DNA of 64,000 nucleotides from Paludibacteraceae bacterium (GCA_017938155.1 JAGBCD010000025.1:62001-126000), one strand, 5' to 3'; numbered from the stretch's first letter, positions 1 through 7,710 are shown. Numbers and translations: made by a program. The notes: a model not told the origin generated them from the sequence alone.

Positions 1-1027
1 TCGCAACAAGTATTTTGTGGCTACCAAACTGAGCAATTTCTCCCCTGATACATGGAGTCGCGAGGAGTCGATGGCAATGTTTGAGCGTTCGTTGAAGTAC
101 TTACAAACTGATTATGTGGATTATTTGCTGCTCCATAGTGTAGGCGGAACAGCGGCAGGCAAAAACTCCATACAAACATTTGAAGGAAGGTATATAGATA
201 ATGGTATTTTGGATTGGCTGGTAGAACAAAAAGCCAAAGGACGCATCCGTAATCTCGGTTTTTCGTATCATGGCGACGTAAACATCTTTGATATGTTGCT
301 CCGTTGGCATGATGAAGGGAAATACCATTGGGACTTCGTACAAATACAATTGAACTTCTTGGATTGGAACCATGCCAAGGTGCAGAGTGCTGGTAACACC
401 AACGCGTCGTATCTATATGCAGAATTGGAGAAACGTGGTATTCCGAGCATCGTCATGGAACCTCTCTTGGGTGGACGTCTGGCCAAACAGCCTGCACATA
501 TCCTCCGCGAGATGAAACAAAAAGATATTCATGCCACTCCTGCCGAATGGGCATTCCGCTATGCAGGTACCCCTAAAGGCATCCTTACCGTGCTGAGCGG
601 TATGACCTACATGGAACACCTGAAAGAAAACTGTGCAACGTACTCTCCGTTGCGTCCTATCACGCCTGAAGAAGACCGCATGCTCATGCAACTGGCAGAT
701 GCTATATGCAACCTCAAAGCAATCCCTTGCACCGCTTGCAACTATTGCATGCCTTGTCCATACGGAATAGATATACCCGCAGTATTTGGATACTACAACG
801 CATGCCTCACCGAAGGACTATTGCCCGAAGGAGACAAGCATGACACTGCCTATCGCAAAGCAAAAAAAAAATGGCTCGTCGGTTACGACAAGAAAGTGGA
901 ACGTATGCGACAAGCAGACCACTGTATCGGATGTAAACATTGTCTATCTCATTGCCCACAACGCATCAACATTCCTGCACAGATGCAAATGATAGACAAC
1001 ATAGCAGAACAGCTAAAACAATCATAA
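1..1027 (+). CDS. Aldo/keto reductase with C-terminal 4Fe-4S ferredoxin domain (5' partial)
   Basis: The open frame runs in from the left edge (first full codon at base 2), so the N-terminus with the NADPH-binding start of the barrel is missing. The visible part is the second half of an aldo/keto reductase TIM barrel (the stretch YVDYLLLHS is the usual mid-barrel strand), followed by a ferredoxin-like tail. Counting from base 17, four cysteines at residues 238, 241, 244 and 247 (CxxCxxCxxxC) and four more at 303, 306, 309 and 313 would bind two 4Fe-4S clusters. This architecture is common in anaerobes; the substrate is unknown and probably an aldehyde or ketone reduced in the cytoplasm. It ends 19 bases before tatA and may be cotranscribed with it. 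Confidence 0.9.
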   Translation, partial: RNKYFVATKLSNFSPDTWSREESMAMFERSLKYLQTDYVDYLLLHSVGGTAAGKNSIQTFEGRYIDNGILDWLVEQKAKGRIRNLGFSYHGDVNIFDMLLRWHDEGKYHWDFVQIQLNFLDWNHAKVQSAGNTNASYLYAELEKRGIPSIVMEPLLGGRLAKQPAHILREMKQKDIHATPAEWAFRYAGTPKGILTVLSGMTYMEHLKENCATYSPLRPITPEEDRMLMQLADAICNLKAIPCTACNYCMPCPYGIDIPAVFGYYNACLTEGLLPEGDKHDTAYRKAKKKWLVGYDKKVERMRQADHCIGCKHCLSHCPQRINIPAQMQMIDNIAEQLKQS

Positions 1028-1046
1028 CTATAAATACAATACAATT

Positions 1047-1235
1047 ATGTTAGGTACTTGGGAAATTATTTTAATCGTACTCGTCGTTTTACTCATCTTT
1101 GGAGGCAAGAAAATTCCCGAATTGATGCGTGGTTTAGGTAAAGGCATACGCTCCTTCAAAGATGGCATGAACGGAAAAGAAGAAAGTACAGCAACACAAG
1201 TAAAAGAAGAGGAAAAGAAAGACGATGTCAAATAA
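1047..1235 (+). CDS. tatA: Sec-independent protein translocase TatA
   Basis: A 62-residue protein with one N-terminal membrane helix (about residues 5-20, [14 protein letters not shown]), then the conserved [21 protein letters not shown] amphipathic helix and a short charged Lys/Glu-rich tail. This is the TatA/E layout. TatA oligomerises in the inner membrane to form the pore for folded twin-arginine substrates. The stop lies inside the start of tatC (11-base overlap), so the two are translationally linked. No tatB is visible; a TatA-TatC minimal system is known in several phyla. The start at 1047 is the only ATG that leaves the helix intact. Confidence 0.95.
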   Translation: MLGTWEIILIVLVVLLIFGGKKIPELMRGLGKGIRSFKDGMNGKEESTATQVKEEEKKDDVK

Positions 1236-1992
1236 CCTCTCATTTTGGGAGCACTTGGATGAGTTACGCAGTGTTTTGTTGAAATCACTGGGGGCATGGT
1301 GTATCGCTACCCTTGTGGCATTCATCTTCAAAGAGCCACTCTTTGCTTTCCTTTTTGCCCCAACACAATCGGACTTTGTGTTGTATCGTTGGTTATGCCA
1401 GTTGGGGCAAGCCGTCGGCTGGGAAGGACTATGCCCAGAAAGTGTGCATATACATTTTATCAACACCGAACTGACGGCACAGTTTATGAGTCACCTACAA
1501 GTGTCTATGTTGGCAGGTCTGGTGCTTGCGTTGCCATTCATTATTTGGTGGGCATACGGTTTTATCTCTCCAGCCTTGTACGAACAAGAACGTCGTTATG
1601 GCATCGTATTATCAATAACATCCTTGTTTCTTTTCGCAGTGGGTGTAGCATTGAGTTATTTGCTTATTTTCCCTCTTTCATTTAGGTTTCTGGGCACCTA
1701 TCAAGTAACCTCTTTGGTGGTTAACCAAATTAGCCTATCGTCGTATATGTCACTTTTTTTGGTGTTGACAATCTTGATGGGATTGCTATGCGAAATACCT
1801 GTATTAACATGGCTTCTCTCGCGGATGGGTATTCTGGAACGAGAGCATCTGCGCCGTTATAGACGTCATGTCTTTGTGGCTATCCTTATTCTTTGCGCTG
1901 TTATTACCCCAACAGGCGACCCGTTTACTTTGCTACTGATTACTCTACCTATCTATCTACTCTACGAACTGAGTATTGTAATTATCAAATAG
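1225..1992 (+). CDS. tatC: Sec-independent protein translocase TatC
   Basis: A 255-residue polytopic protein opening with [17 protein letters not shown], the conserved cytoplasmic N-terminus of TatC that receives the twin-arginine signal peptide. About six hydrophobic segments follow, ending with the family's last loop and helix ([21 protein letters not shown]). Length and topology match the family. With TatA it moves folded, often cofactor-bearing proteins across the inner membrane. It overlaps tatA and is followed by a strong bidirectional terminator at 2051-2115, which closes the operon. Confidence 0.97.
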   Translation: MSNNLSFWEHLDELRSVLLKSLGAWCIATLVAFIFKEPLFAFLFAPTQSDFVLYRWLCQLGQAVGWEGLCPESVHIHFINTELTAQFMSHLQVSMLAGLVLALPFIIWWAYGFISPALYEQERRYGIVLSITSLFLFAVGVALSYLLIFPLSFRFLGTYQVTSLVVNQISLSSYMSLFLVLTILMGLLCEIPVLTWLLSRMGILEREHLRRYRRHVFVAILILCAVITPTGDPFTLLLITLPIYLLYELSIVIIK

Positions 1993-2050
1993 GATACGGA
2001 AAGAGAGGGATTTCTACGTAATCCCTAAAGTCTGCCGACGGCATCCTTAC

Positions 2051-2115
2051 AACACAAAAAAAAGAAATCTGCTTGCTCAAGTAAACTTGGACAGACAGAT
2101 TTCTTTTTTTGTGTT
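2051..2115. terminator. Bidirectional intrinsic terminator between tatC and tRNA-Ser
   Basis: A ~20-bp inverted repeat (arms 2051-2071 and 2096-2115) ends in A/T runs on both sides, and a smaller palindrome (CAAGT-AA-ACTTG) sits in the loop. It lies between convergent units, tatC on the plus strand and tRNA-Ser on the minus strand, and can serve both. Confidence 0.85.
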
Positions 2116-2116
2116 G

Positions 2117-2201
2117 CGGAAAGAGAGGGATTCGAACCCCCGGACCCGTTAAGGTCAACGGTTTTCAAGACCGCCGCGATCGACCACTCCGCCATCTTTC
2201 C
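2117..2201 (-). tRNA. tRNA-Ser (anticodon TGA)
   Basis: Read on the minus strand the gene starts GGAAAGATGGCGGAGTGG and ends with the T-arm GGTTCGAATCC and acceptor TCTTTCC plus discriminator G. A long variable arm (class II tRNA) is present, and the anticodon loop CTTGAAA gives TGA, reading UCA serine codons. No encoded CCA. Confidence 0.95.
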
Positions 2202-2238
2202 TAAGAATGTAAAAACACTCTTTTTTCAAATGCGACTG

Positions 2239-2246
2239 CAAAGATA
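2239..2246 (-). promoter_or_regulatory. Bacteroidetes -7 promoter element for tRNA-Ser(TGA)
   Basis: TATCTTTG on the minus strand, followed by CAGTCG, lies about 38 bases upstream of the tRNA. It matches the TAnnTTTG element of the phylum's primary sigma factor. Confidence 0.75.
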
Positions 2247-2453
2247 GTACTTTTTTTTTATTTGAGCAAACATTTTTTGATTTTATCATATATTTTACAT
2301 ACTTTAATCCTGATTTTTCACTACTGACCACTAAAAACGAGAGAACATTTATAAAAAACAAAAAATAGTCAAAAATAAGACTTATCACTCCCAAATTTAT
2401 AATATTTTTGTTGTAATAAAAGCATATTTATTTGGCATTTTGATTTTATTTAC

Positions 2454-2461
2454 TACCTTTG
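2454..2461 (+). promoter_or_regulatory. -7 promoter element for the lipoprotein/thioredoxin pair
   Basis: TACCTTTG followed by CAAAA gives a leader of about 37 bases before the ATG at 2505. A TTTGG about 20 bases upstream could be the -33 element. The preceding stretch 2202-2450 is AT-rich and shows nothing else. Confidence 0.75.
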
Positions 2462-2504
2462 CAAAAAATTGTCTCACTAAAACATAACTAAATATATTTA
2501 TCTT

Positions 2505-3377
2505 ATGAAAACATCAAAAATTTTAGTTGCATTCTTATGCACACTCTTCGTAGCATTTACCTCATGTAAATCAGAAGAACAAAAATTAGACGAAAAGACA
2601 TTTGACGCAATCGCATTCACCTGCGAAAACTATTTAGCAACAGCAGATGATGTAAAAACGAAACTTACTGCAGAAGGTTTTGTTTATGCAAGTAGTATAG
2701 AAGAAGGAGATATTGAAATCTACACCAAGAATTTCGCTGGCGATCCATTGTTCTTCCAATCAGAGACACCAGAACCACTTGCTGGCATTACCGACTTAAG
2801 TACGATTCTTATGGTAGCTTACAACAAAGAAGGCCTTTTCAACTATATTGAAGCTATGTATATCTTACCTACAGTTGACTTTGTAAAAACCTATAGCAAA
2901 TTGAGCCAAAAGTCTTACACCTACTCAAGCAATCGTTTCCCTTACACATGGAATACTACCACATCAAAATTTGATGGCTATGCACAATGGCAAGCTTATA
3001 TCAATGAAGAGAAGAACCTCTATTCCAATGATATTGACATGATCAATAAAGTTCTTGAAGTGGGCGGTATTAACCAAGAAGGCTACAACACCATGGTTGA
3101 AAGTTTGCAACAAAATGGTGTCAAAGATCGCACTCAATTTGACACAGACTTGACCACCAGCACTCCTACTGCTATTTTGGAAGCACTATATGGTGTAGAG
3201 AAAGATGGCATCAAGATGCAATATATTTATCAATATGCATCAGAGACCAACAAAGAACTTTTTGCAGAAGGAGAAAATGCTACTATCATCATCAGCATGT
3301 GTGAAGTAGCAGGCAAGAAAATAACCAAATTACCTGCTAAGAAACCAAGTATAGCAGAGTCATTCTTGATGAAATAA
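2505..3377 (+). CDS. Hypothetical lipoprotein
   Basis: A 290-residue protein with a lipoprotein signal peptide (MKTSKILVAFLCTLFVAFTSC, lipobox ending at Cys21), so it is lipid-anchored, probably in the outer membrane. The mature part is soluble and acidic with no domain I recognise. It shares one base with the thioredoxin-like lipoprotein downstream (TAATG), so the two are coexpressed from the promoter at 2454. The pairing suggests a small periplasmic or surface system, but the role is unknown. Confidence 0.85.
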   Translation: MKTSKILVAFLCTLFVAFTSCKSEEQKLDEKTFDAIAFTCENYLATADDVKTKLTAEGFVYASSIEEGDIEIYTKNFAGDPLFFQSETPEPLAGITDLSTILMVAYNKEGLFNYIEAMYILPTVDFVKTYSKLSQKSYTYSSNRFPYTWNTTTSKFDGYAQWQAYINEEKNLYSNDIDMINKVLEVGGINQEGYNTMVESLQQNGVKDRTQFDTDLTTSTPTAILEALYGVEKDGIKMQYIYQYASETNKELFAEGENATIIISMCEVAGKKITKLPAKKPSIAESFLMK

Positions 3378-4180
3378 TGAAAAAGTATATCTTACCTTTG
3401 TTAGGAACACTTTGTATCATGTTTATGGGATGCAACAAAGCATCCCAAAGCATGACATCGGATGAAGCATTACAGGCGTTTCAAAATCAAGTCAATTCTT
3501 TCACCGAATTGGTTAAAAGTTATGAGGCTAATCCGAGTGATTCCTTGTTAGCAGTAGTAGAATATGAGTATGAATGTTTCGTAGATTCAGCCTTGTCTAT
3601 TATGGAACAAGTTCCCAATAGCGAAGCCAACTATACCATACTCAAAGAGATATACTACAGCCTAACAACCGAACAAAAAACACGAGCATTTGCTTGTGTA
3701 GATATTGATAAACTGGAAGAAAAGAAACTTCTCAAGTTGTACACCGCTTATACCAACCTACTCAAAACAGACGTCGGACAAACATATATTGATTTTGTAT
3801 CATACACTCCACAAGGAGACTCTGTACACATCTCACAATATATCGGTTTGAGCGACTGGACGTTGATTGATTTCTGGGCAAGTTGGTGCCGTCCTTGTAG
3901 AGAGAGTATGCCTGCTCTCAAGCAGTTGTACACCGAAGCCAATGGCAAACTAACCATCGTTGGCGTTTCCCTCGACAATGACAAAGAGAAATGGTTGGGA
4001 AGTTTCCAAACCCTTGATATGCCTTGGACACATGTTTCTGACCTCAAAGGTTGGGATGCTGAATGTGCTCAATTGTATGGCGTCAACTCTATTCCATGCA
4101 CTGTACTGCTAAACAAAGCAGGTGAGATTGTCGCACGAAGCGCATCCATTGAAGAGATGAAAAAGATCATTCTTCAATAA
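3377..4180 (+). CDS. Thioredoxin-fold lipoprotein (TlpA/ResA-like)
   Basis: A 267-residue protein with a lipobox signal (LCIMFMGC, Cys19), a helical Bacteroidetes-type N-terminal region to about residue 130, and a C-terminal thioredoxin fold with the active site WASWCRPCRESMP. The CRPC dithiol and the later cis-proline region (VNSIPCTVLL) fit TlpA/ResA-type periplasmic thiol-disulfide reductases. Such proteins reduce cysteines in cytochrome c or other exported proteins; the partner here is unknown. The start codon overlaps the upstream stop by one base, and a terminator follows at 4201. Confidence 0.9.
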   Translation: MKKYILPLLGTLCIMFMGCNKASQSMTSDEALQAFQNQVNSFTELVKSYEANPSDSLLAVVEYEYECFVDSALSIMEQVPNSEANYTILKEIYYSLTTEQKTRAFACVDIDKLEEKKLLKLYTAYTNLLKTDVGQTYIDFVSYTPQGDSVHISQYIGLSDWTLIDFWASWCRPCRESMPALKQLYTEANGKLTIVGVSLDNDKEKWLGSFQTLDMPWTHVSDLKGWDAECAQLYGVNSIPCTVLLNKAGEIVARSASIEEMKKIILQ

Positions 4181-4200
4181 GGCAATTGAGGAAGTATATA

Positions 4201-4239
4201 AAATAAGGTATTTGCATTGAGCAAGTACCTTATTTTGTT
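4201..4239. terminator. Intrinsic terminator, probably bidirectional
   Basis: A 10-bp perfect stem (AAATAAGGTA, 4201-4210, with its complement 4226-4235) is followed by TTTTGTTT on the plus strand and lies 20 bases after the thioredoxin gene. The minus-strand reading frame ending at 4230 runs into the same hairpin from the other side. Confidence 0.75.
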
Positions 4240-4397
4240 TCGAAATATACAAACTTGAAGGATGGAATATCAACATCTCTTGGGATTTTCAAATCAAACT
4301 CATAATGCTCTCCTATGTATATATTCTCCATAATTCTCTTTTTCTTCCTTTCGCATGGGTGGCACGCTTTCACCTGCACCACCTCATGCAACTTGGA
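4230..4397 (-). pseudogene. C-terminal remnant of an unidentified minus-strand gene
   Basis: The minus strand is open for 55 codons and reads like real protein, ending GEHYEFDLKIPRDVDIPSFK and then FVYFETK-stop directly at the shared terminator. An internal ATG lies at 4331. No start with a promoter is visible, and stops in this frame lie just upstream, so I read it as the tail of a decayed gene. The family is not recognised. It lies next to the ATPase remnant at 4428-4562 and may have been part of the same unit. Confidence 0.4.
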
Positions 4398-4427
4398 CTA
4401 TTAAACAACCAAAACTACTATGGCTAC

Positions 4428-4562
4428 TTAGCATTTGCTTTTCGCCATTTCTCGTATCTCAACTAAACCTACATCTACAGAATAACCACGTAAACAGGGT
4501 TCGTTGTATAGCACATTTTCCATCATATGGCTGTTTTGTGCCGAAGATTGATAAAATCGCAT
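4428..4562 (-). pseudogene. C-terminal fragment of an AAA+ ATPase (DUF4143 type)
   Basis: The minus strand encodes 44 residues containing MMENVLYNEPCLRGYSVDVG followed by LVEIRE. This closely resembles a conserved stretch near the C-terminus of Bacteroidetes AAA+ ATPases with a DUF4143 domain (typically HxMENxxYNELxxRGYxVDVG), recalled from the family rather than from a search. It stops after about 10 more residues, where the family continues into a nuclease-like fold. The matching N-terminal fragment lies 1.6 kb away at 6122-6259 in the same orientation, with the intact ATPase gene (opposite strand) between them. Confidence 0.6.
4537..4550. repeat. TGTGCCGAAGATTG repeat, copy 1 of 3
   Basis: The 14-mer recurs exactly at 6052-6065, and its first 13 bases recur at 5941-5953. 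Copies 1 and 3 have the same orientation and flank the intact ATPase gene. Confidence 0.7.
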
Positions 4563-4566
4563 GGTC

Positions 4567-4644
4567 AAAAGTGCATCTTTTTAGTAAAATTGCACGATTT
4601 ATAGTGCATTTTTAATGAAAAATTGCACATCTTGTTGTGCAATT
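4567..4644 (+). repeat. TGCA-type palindromic repeats upstream of the AAA+ ATPase
   Basis: Short units built on AAAATTGCAC / GTGCAATTT recur four to five times in 78 bases. They include a perfect 8-bp inverted repeat (AATTGCAC 4621-4628, GTGCAATT 4637-4644) and TGCAC/GTGCA at 4591-4608. They end just before the -7 element, so they probably act as operator or leader sites for the downstream ATPase. The ATPase remnant at 6122-6259 has its own, different, duplicated element upstream. Confidence 0.6.
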
Positions 4645-4657
4645 CGTTTTTTTTATA

Positions 4658-4665
4658 TACCTTTA
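4658..4665 (+). promoter_or_regulatory. -7-like promoter element of the AAA+ ATPase
   Basis: TACCTTTA followed by CAGCAA differs from TAnnTTTG at one base and leaves a ~20-base leader before the ATG at 4690. Its position argues against the longer open frame beginning at 4615. Confidence 0.55.
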
Positions 4666-4689
4666 CAGCAAATTTTAATATTATTGTAT

Positions 4690-5868
4690 ATGGAAACGTT
4701 ATTTGCTACATCTCGAGAATTGATAAACAGGGTGAGTACTGCCTTTGTGCGGGATAAACATGATGAAATAGATTGGAATAGTCGTTTGGTTGCTATCTTG
4801 GGTTCTCGAGGTACAGGTAAAACCACGATGATTCTGCAGCATATTCGTCTGTATGATAATACACCACAAACATTATATGTGATGGCAGATGATTTTTATT
4901 TCACCACTCATCGGTTGGTAGATTTGGCACGTCAATTTATGTTACAAGGTGGCAAACACCTTTACATAGATGAAATACACAAATACCCAGGGTGGTCAAC
5001 GGAGATAAAGAATATCTACGATATGATGCCTGATTTGAAGGTAGTATATAGTGGATCATCCATTCTCGATTTAGAAAAAGGAGGAGCAGATCTAAGTCGT
5101 AGAAAATTAGAATATACATTACCTGGACTGAGTTTTCGGGAATATCTTAATATCTCTCAAGGTTGGAACTTGCCACGTTATACATTAGAAGACATTCTTG
5201 CTGGTTTGGTGGACTTCCCTTACGCAGAGGCTCGACCTTTACAGCTATTTAATCAGTATTTGCGTGAAGGATATTTTCCTTTTTTTCAAGAGGATAACTA
5301 CGCAATGCGTCTAAATGGTATTATCAAGCAAGTAGTAGAAGATGATATACCAAAATTTGCAGAGATGGAGGTTGCTTCTATACAAAAATTAAAGAAATTG
5401 CTTTATGTATTAGCACAAAGTGTACCGTTCAAACCTAATTATGCAAAATTAGAACGTGATTTAGAAATTTCCCGAAATACTTTGCCTAAATACCTTCTCT
5501 TTCTTGAGAAAGCAGGTTTGATAGGGGTACTTCGAGAAAAAGCTAATGGTATCAAACTATTAGAAAAAATAGAAAAGGTATATTTGCATAATCCTAATGA
5601 GGCATATGTATTATCGGATACAACTCCCAATATTGGAACAATACGCGAAACTATATTTTTTGCATGGCTTCGTATTGGACATTTTATTTCCTCTTCATCA
5701 ATTGCAGATTTTGAAGTGGATGGTCTAACTTTTGAGATCGGAGGCAAGAACAAAACAAGAAAGCAGATTGCCACATTACATGCAGACAAGGGATATGTAG
5801 TGAAAGATGACACAGAGTATGTGTATCAAAATTCTATTCCTTTGTGGATGTTTGGTTTTGTGTATTAA
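4690..5868 (+). CDS. AAA+ ATPase of the DUF4143/PD-(D/E)XK type
   Basis: A 392-residue protein with Walker A GSRGTGKTT (about residues 37-45), Walker B LYIDEI (about 93-98) and a C-terminal half typical of Bacteroidetes ATPases annotated AAA_14 plus DUF4143, with a winged-helix-like segment (LERDLEISRNTLPKYLLFLE) and a nuclease-like tail ending IPLWMFGFVY. I chose the ATG at 4690 because the promoter-like TACCTTTA lies at 4658; the upstream extension is cysteine-rich and unlike the family. The role of these abundant proteins is unknown. The gene sits between two minus-strand pieces of another ATPase of a related kind. Confidence 0.85.
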   Translation: METLFATSRELINRVSTAFVRDKHDEIDWNSRLVAILGSRGTGKTTMILQHIRLYDNTPQTLYVMADDFYFTTHRLVDLARQFMLQGGKHLYIDEIHKYPGWSTEIKNIYDMMPDLKVVYSGSSILDLEKGGADLSRRKLEYTLPGLSFREYLNISQGWNLPRYTLEDILAGLVDFPYAEARPLQLFNQYLREGYFPFFQEDNYAMRLNGIIKQVVEDDIPKFAEMEVASIQKLKKLLYVLAQSVPFKPNYAKLERDLEISRNTLPKYLLFLEKAGLIGVLREKANGIKLLEKIEKVYLHNPNEAYVLSDTTPNIGTIRETIFFAWLRIGHFISSSSIADFEVDGLTFEIGGKNKTRKQIATLHADKGYVVKDDTEYVYQNSIPLWMFGFVY

Positions 5869-5910
5869 GAACGTGGGCTAATATTGCTTTGATATCCCTT
5901 TTTCTATAGT

Positions 5911-5953
5911 AATGCCGTATTTTCGGCATTATGCTACTTTTGTGCCGAAGATT
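5911..5953. repeat. Palindrome plus second TGTGCCGAAGATT copy
   Basis: AATGCCG-TATTTT-CGGCATT (5911-5930) is a perfect 7-bp inverted repeat, followed at 5941-5953 by the TGTGCCGAAGATT repeat. It may be part of the ATPase gene's 3' end or an orphan upstream element of a lost gene; no open frame follows it. Confidence 0.5.
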
Positions 5954-5985
5954 TGTAAATTTGTAGGGTAAAGTGGTATATATAA

Positions 5986-6037
5986 CACGCGGGAAGTTTA
6001 GTGTTTACTATGCTTCCCGCGTGAGTGTGTTTTTTTT
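5986..6037 (+). terminator. Intrinsic terminator downstream of the AAA+ ATPase
   Basis: A perfect 11-bp GC-rich stem (CACGCGGGAAG 5986-5996, CTTCCCGCGTG 6013-6023) is followed by AGTGTG and an 8-T run at 6030-6037. It lies ~120 bases after the ATPase stop. Confidence 0.65.
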
Positions 6038-6051
6038 GAAAAAAGTCTTCG

Positions 6052-6065
6052 TGTGCCGAAGATTG
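6052..6065. repeat. TGTGCCGAAGATTG repeat, copy 3 of 3
   Basis: Identical to 4537-4550 over 14 bases and in the same orientation. The pair brackets a ~1.5-kb segment holding the intact ATPase. Confidence 0.7.
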
Positions 6066-6121
6066 TGCAGAAGGCTATGGGGAAGATTTATTCATTCAGG
6101 CATGTTGTATCAAACAAGAAT

Positions 6122-6259
6122 TCAAATATTCCGATTCTTAGACAACTCAAATAATAGGAAAGATTTACCACAACGACGAATACCTGTGATAATTTTTATC
6201 ATTCCATTTCCATCAGCAGAAATGAGTTTCTGCAAGTATAAATTGCGATTAAATACCAT
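6122..6259 (-). pseudogene. N-terminal fragment of an AAA+ ATPase
   Basis: The minus strand encodes MVFNRNLYLQKLISADGNGM followed by IKIITGIRRCGKSFLLFEL, then a stop after 45 residues. The GIRRCGKS Walker A and its context are characteristic of Bacteroidetes AAA_14/DUF4143 ATPases of about 400 residues, so only the first tenth is left. A degenerate promoter-like CACCTTGCAGCG lies upstream near 6290. With the C-terminal fragment at 4428-4562 this looks like one gene whose middle was lost or replaced by the segment carrying the intact ATPase. Confidence 0.7.
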
Positions 6260-6322
6260 TATTACAGAGTTTTTTGGTGATTTCTCACCGATTTACGCTG
6301 CAAGGTGATCATTTTTTCTTTA

Positions 6323-6386
6323 TATTCCAAAATTATGGCAATATTTTCGGATTGTATTCCAAATTTATGGCAATATTTTCGGATTG
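6323..6386. repeat. Two tandem 32-bp repeats
   Basis: The unit (TATTCCAAAATTATGGCAAT followed by ATTTTCGGATTG) occurs at 6323-6354 and 6355-6386 with one difference. It lies upstream of the ATPase remnant, in the place where the intact ATPase has its TGCA repeats, and so may be its ancestral operator. Confidence 0.8.
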
Positions 6387-6396
6387 TATCTATTAT

Positions 6397-6427
6397 AAAC
6401 GCTAAATCCGCAGTGGATTTAGCGTTT
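6397..6427. terminator. Perfect 13-bp hairpin, possible terminator
   Basis: AAACGCTAAATCC (6397-6409) and GGATTTAGCGTTT (6415-6427) form a perfect stem with a 5-base loop. It lies between the Fic gene and the ATPase remnant. There is no long T-run, so it may be a terminator or a palindromic repeat. Confidence 0.5.
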
Positions 6428-6534
6428 GGTTGAAAGAGTTTCACGCCCTTTGAGCTGTTTCACGCTTCGCTGTTTCAAACCCTGAAACTCTGAAACAAGC
6501 GGCAAAGCCGCATGAAACCCTTTCTACTCGATAC

Positions 6535-6566
6535 AAAAAAAGACTGCTTTGATGTTGAAGCAGTCC
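6535..6566 (-). terminator. Intrinsic terminator of the Fic gene
   Basis: On the minus strand the stem GACTGCTT/AAGCAGTC (arms 6558-6566 and 6542-6549) is followed by seven Ts (6541-6535), 10 bases past the Fic stop codon. Confidence 0.85.
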
Positions 6567-6576
6567 TTTTGTCTCT

Positions 6577-7458
6577 TCAGAACTTTATACTAAAGTACTG
6601 CAAGTGTTCTTTGTAATAATCTTGTGCGGTAAGACAGATGTCGGTTAAGAATCCTTTGATATGCTCCCAGTTTTGGATACCTCTATAATAATATAGGCGC
6701 AAGTCCTCTGTGATAATAAATGGTACGATGTTATTCTGCAAACATTGCCAAAACATCAGCAAACGACCGATACGCCCATTCCCATCTTGAAAAGGGTGGA
6801 TGCGCACAAATTGCACATGAAAGTTCAAGACATCATCTAAATTTACTTGTTTCAGCAGATTGTATTCCGCAAGCAATTGCTTCATTTCTTTGTGTACTTC
6901 CTTGGGATCTGTAGTTCCCTCTCCGCCAACTTCGTTAGCGAGTTTCTTGTAATTTCCCACCGCAAACCATTCTTTTTGACTATCTGATGTGTTGGTCTTC
7001 AATAGTTGATGCAGATGTTTGATATGTGTTTCTGTCAGTTTATCAGTGGCATGGTCAATCACATAGTCTATGCAACGAAAGTGGTTGACCGTTTCCATGA
7101 TATCGTCTATGCGGGTATTTTCTGTGGTTACTCCCAGGGTGTTTGTTTCAAAAATATATCGCGTTTGTTCTTTGGTCAATCGACTACCCTCTATATGATT
7201 GGAATTGTAAGTTAGGTCAATTTGTGTGCGATGATAGATGCCACCTTTTAAGTGACTACTCTTTTCTATACGGAGTTGTTGCAGTAGGGGAGAGATTTTT
7301 TGTTTGCCTTTTTTGGGCAATGTGGCATCCGCAGGAATATTCCATGTTTTGCCTACTAATACGGCTCCTTCTATTTTACCAGAGGAGCAATAATTTCGAG
7401 CGGTACGTTCGCTTATGCCATACTGTGCTGCATATTGTGCAACGGATATATAACTCAT
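6577..7458 (-). CDS. Fic family protein with N-terminal helix-turn-helix
   Basis: A 293-residue protein. Residues 1-45 form a MerR/excisionase-like helix-turn-helix (SVAQYAAQYGISERTARNYC), and the Fic core carries the catalytic motif HPFQDGNGRIGR near residue 215. An N-terminal inhibitory motif of the form (S/T)xxxE(G/N) is present as SNHIEG, marking a class II, self-inhibited Fic protein. Fic enzymes transfer AMP or other nucleotides to hydroxyls of target proteins. The start at 7458 follows the TATCTTTG promoter at 7488-7495; the open frame's upstream extension overlaps that promoter. A 16-bp palindrome just upstream suggests that its own HTH represses it. Confidence 0.92.
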   Translation of the reverse strand: MSYISVAQYAAQYGISERTARNYCSSGKIEGAVLVGKTWNIPADATLPKKGKQKISPLLQQLRIEKSSHLKGGIYHRTQIDLTYNSNHIEGSRLTKEQTRYIFETNTLGVTTENTRIDDIMETVNHFRCIDYVIDHATDKLTETHIKHLHQLLKTNTSDSQKEWFAVGNYKKLANEVGGEGTTDPKEVHKEMKQLLAEYNLLKQVNLDDVLNFHVQFVRIHPFQDGNGRIGRLLMFWQCLQNNIVPFIITEDLRLYYYRGIQNWEHIKGFLTDICLTAQDYYKEHLQYFSIKF

Positions 7459-7487
7459 TATCGACAAGTTTTTATTGGATTTCGCTG

Positions 7488-7518
7488 CAAAGATAGTGTT
7501 TTTTGCCGATATCGGCAA
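7488..7518 (-). promoter_or_regulatory. Promoter and palindromic operator of the Fic gene
   Basis: The -7 element TATCTTTG lies at 7495-7488 on the minus strand. The perfect 16-bp palindrome TTGCCGATATCGGCAA (7503-7518) lies directly upstream, where the -33 box should be, so a bound dimer would block RNA polymerase. Confidence 0.75.
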
Positions 7519-7688
7519 GTTTTTGTATAAAAATATCACTCTTGCGGTTAAAAAGATGGATTTTAGCCGCTAATTCTGCGTCTTATTGCCATTCTTAAGC
7601 CGCATAATAGTATTTTGAGGTTGCTATACTGCGTTAAAAACTTCTTCGCGTTAGCGTGATAAATATGCTGCAAGTTAGGCAACCTGAA

Positions 7689-7710
7689 GGAGTGCGACGG
7701 AACGCACTCC
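7689..7710. repeat. Hairpin repeat GGAGTGCG-ACGGAA-CGCACTCC
   Basis: A perfect 8-bp stem with loop ACGGAA. A second copy lies inverted at 14656-14677 (GGAGTGCA-ACGGAA-TGCACTCC) with a compensatory G-C to A-T change, and both share the flank AAGTTAGG. Confidence 0.7.

Noticed and set aside
4355-4615. 86-codon plus-strand open frame
   Set aside because: It runs antisense to the two clearer minus-strand gene remnants and has no promoter or signal.
5973-6308. 111-codon plus-strand open frame
   Set aside because: It crosses the terminator hairpin and is antisense to the recognisable ATPase N-terminus at 6122-6259.
6323-6386. CRISPR array
   Set aside because: Two directly adjacent 32-bp units without spacers, and no cas genes.
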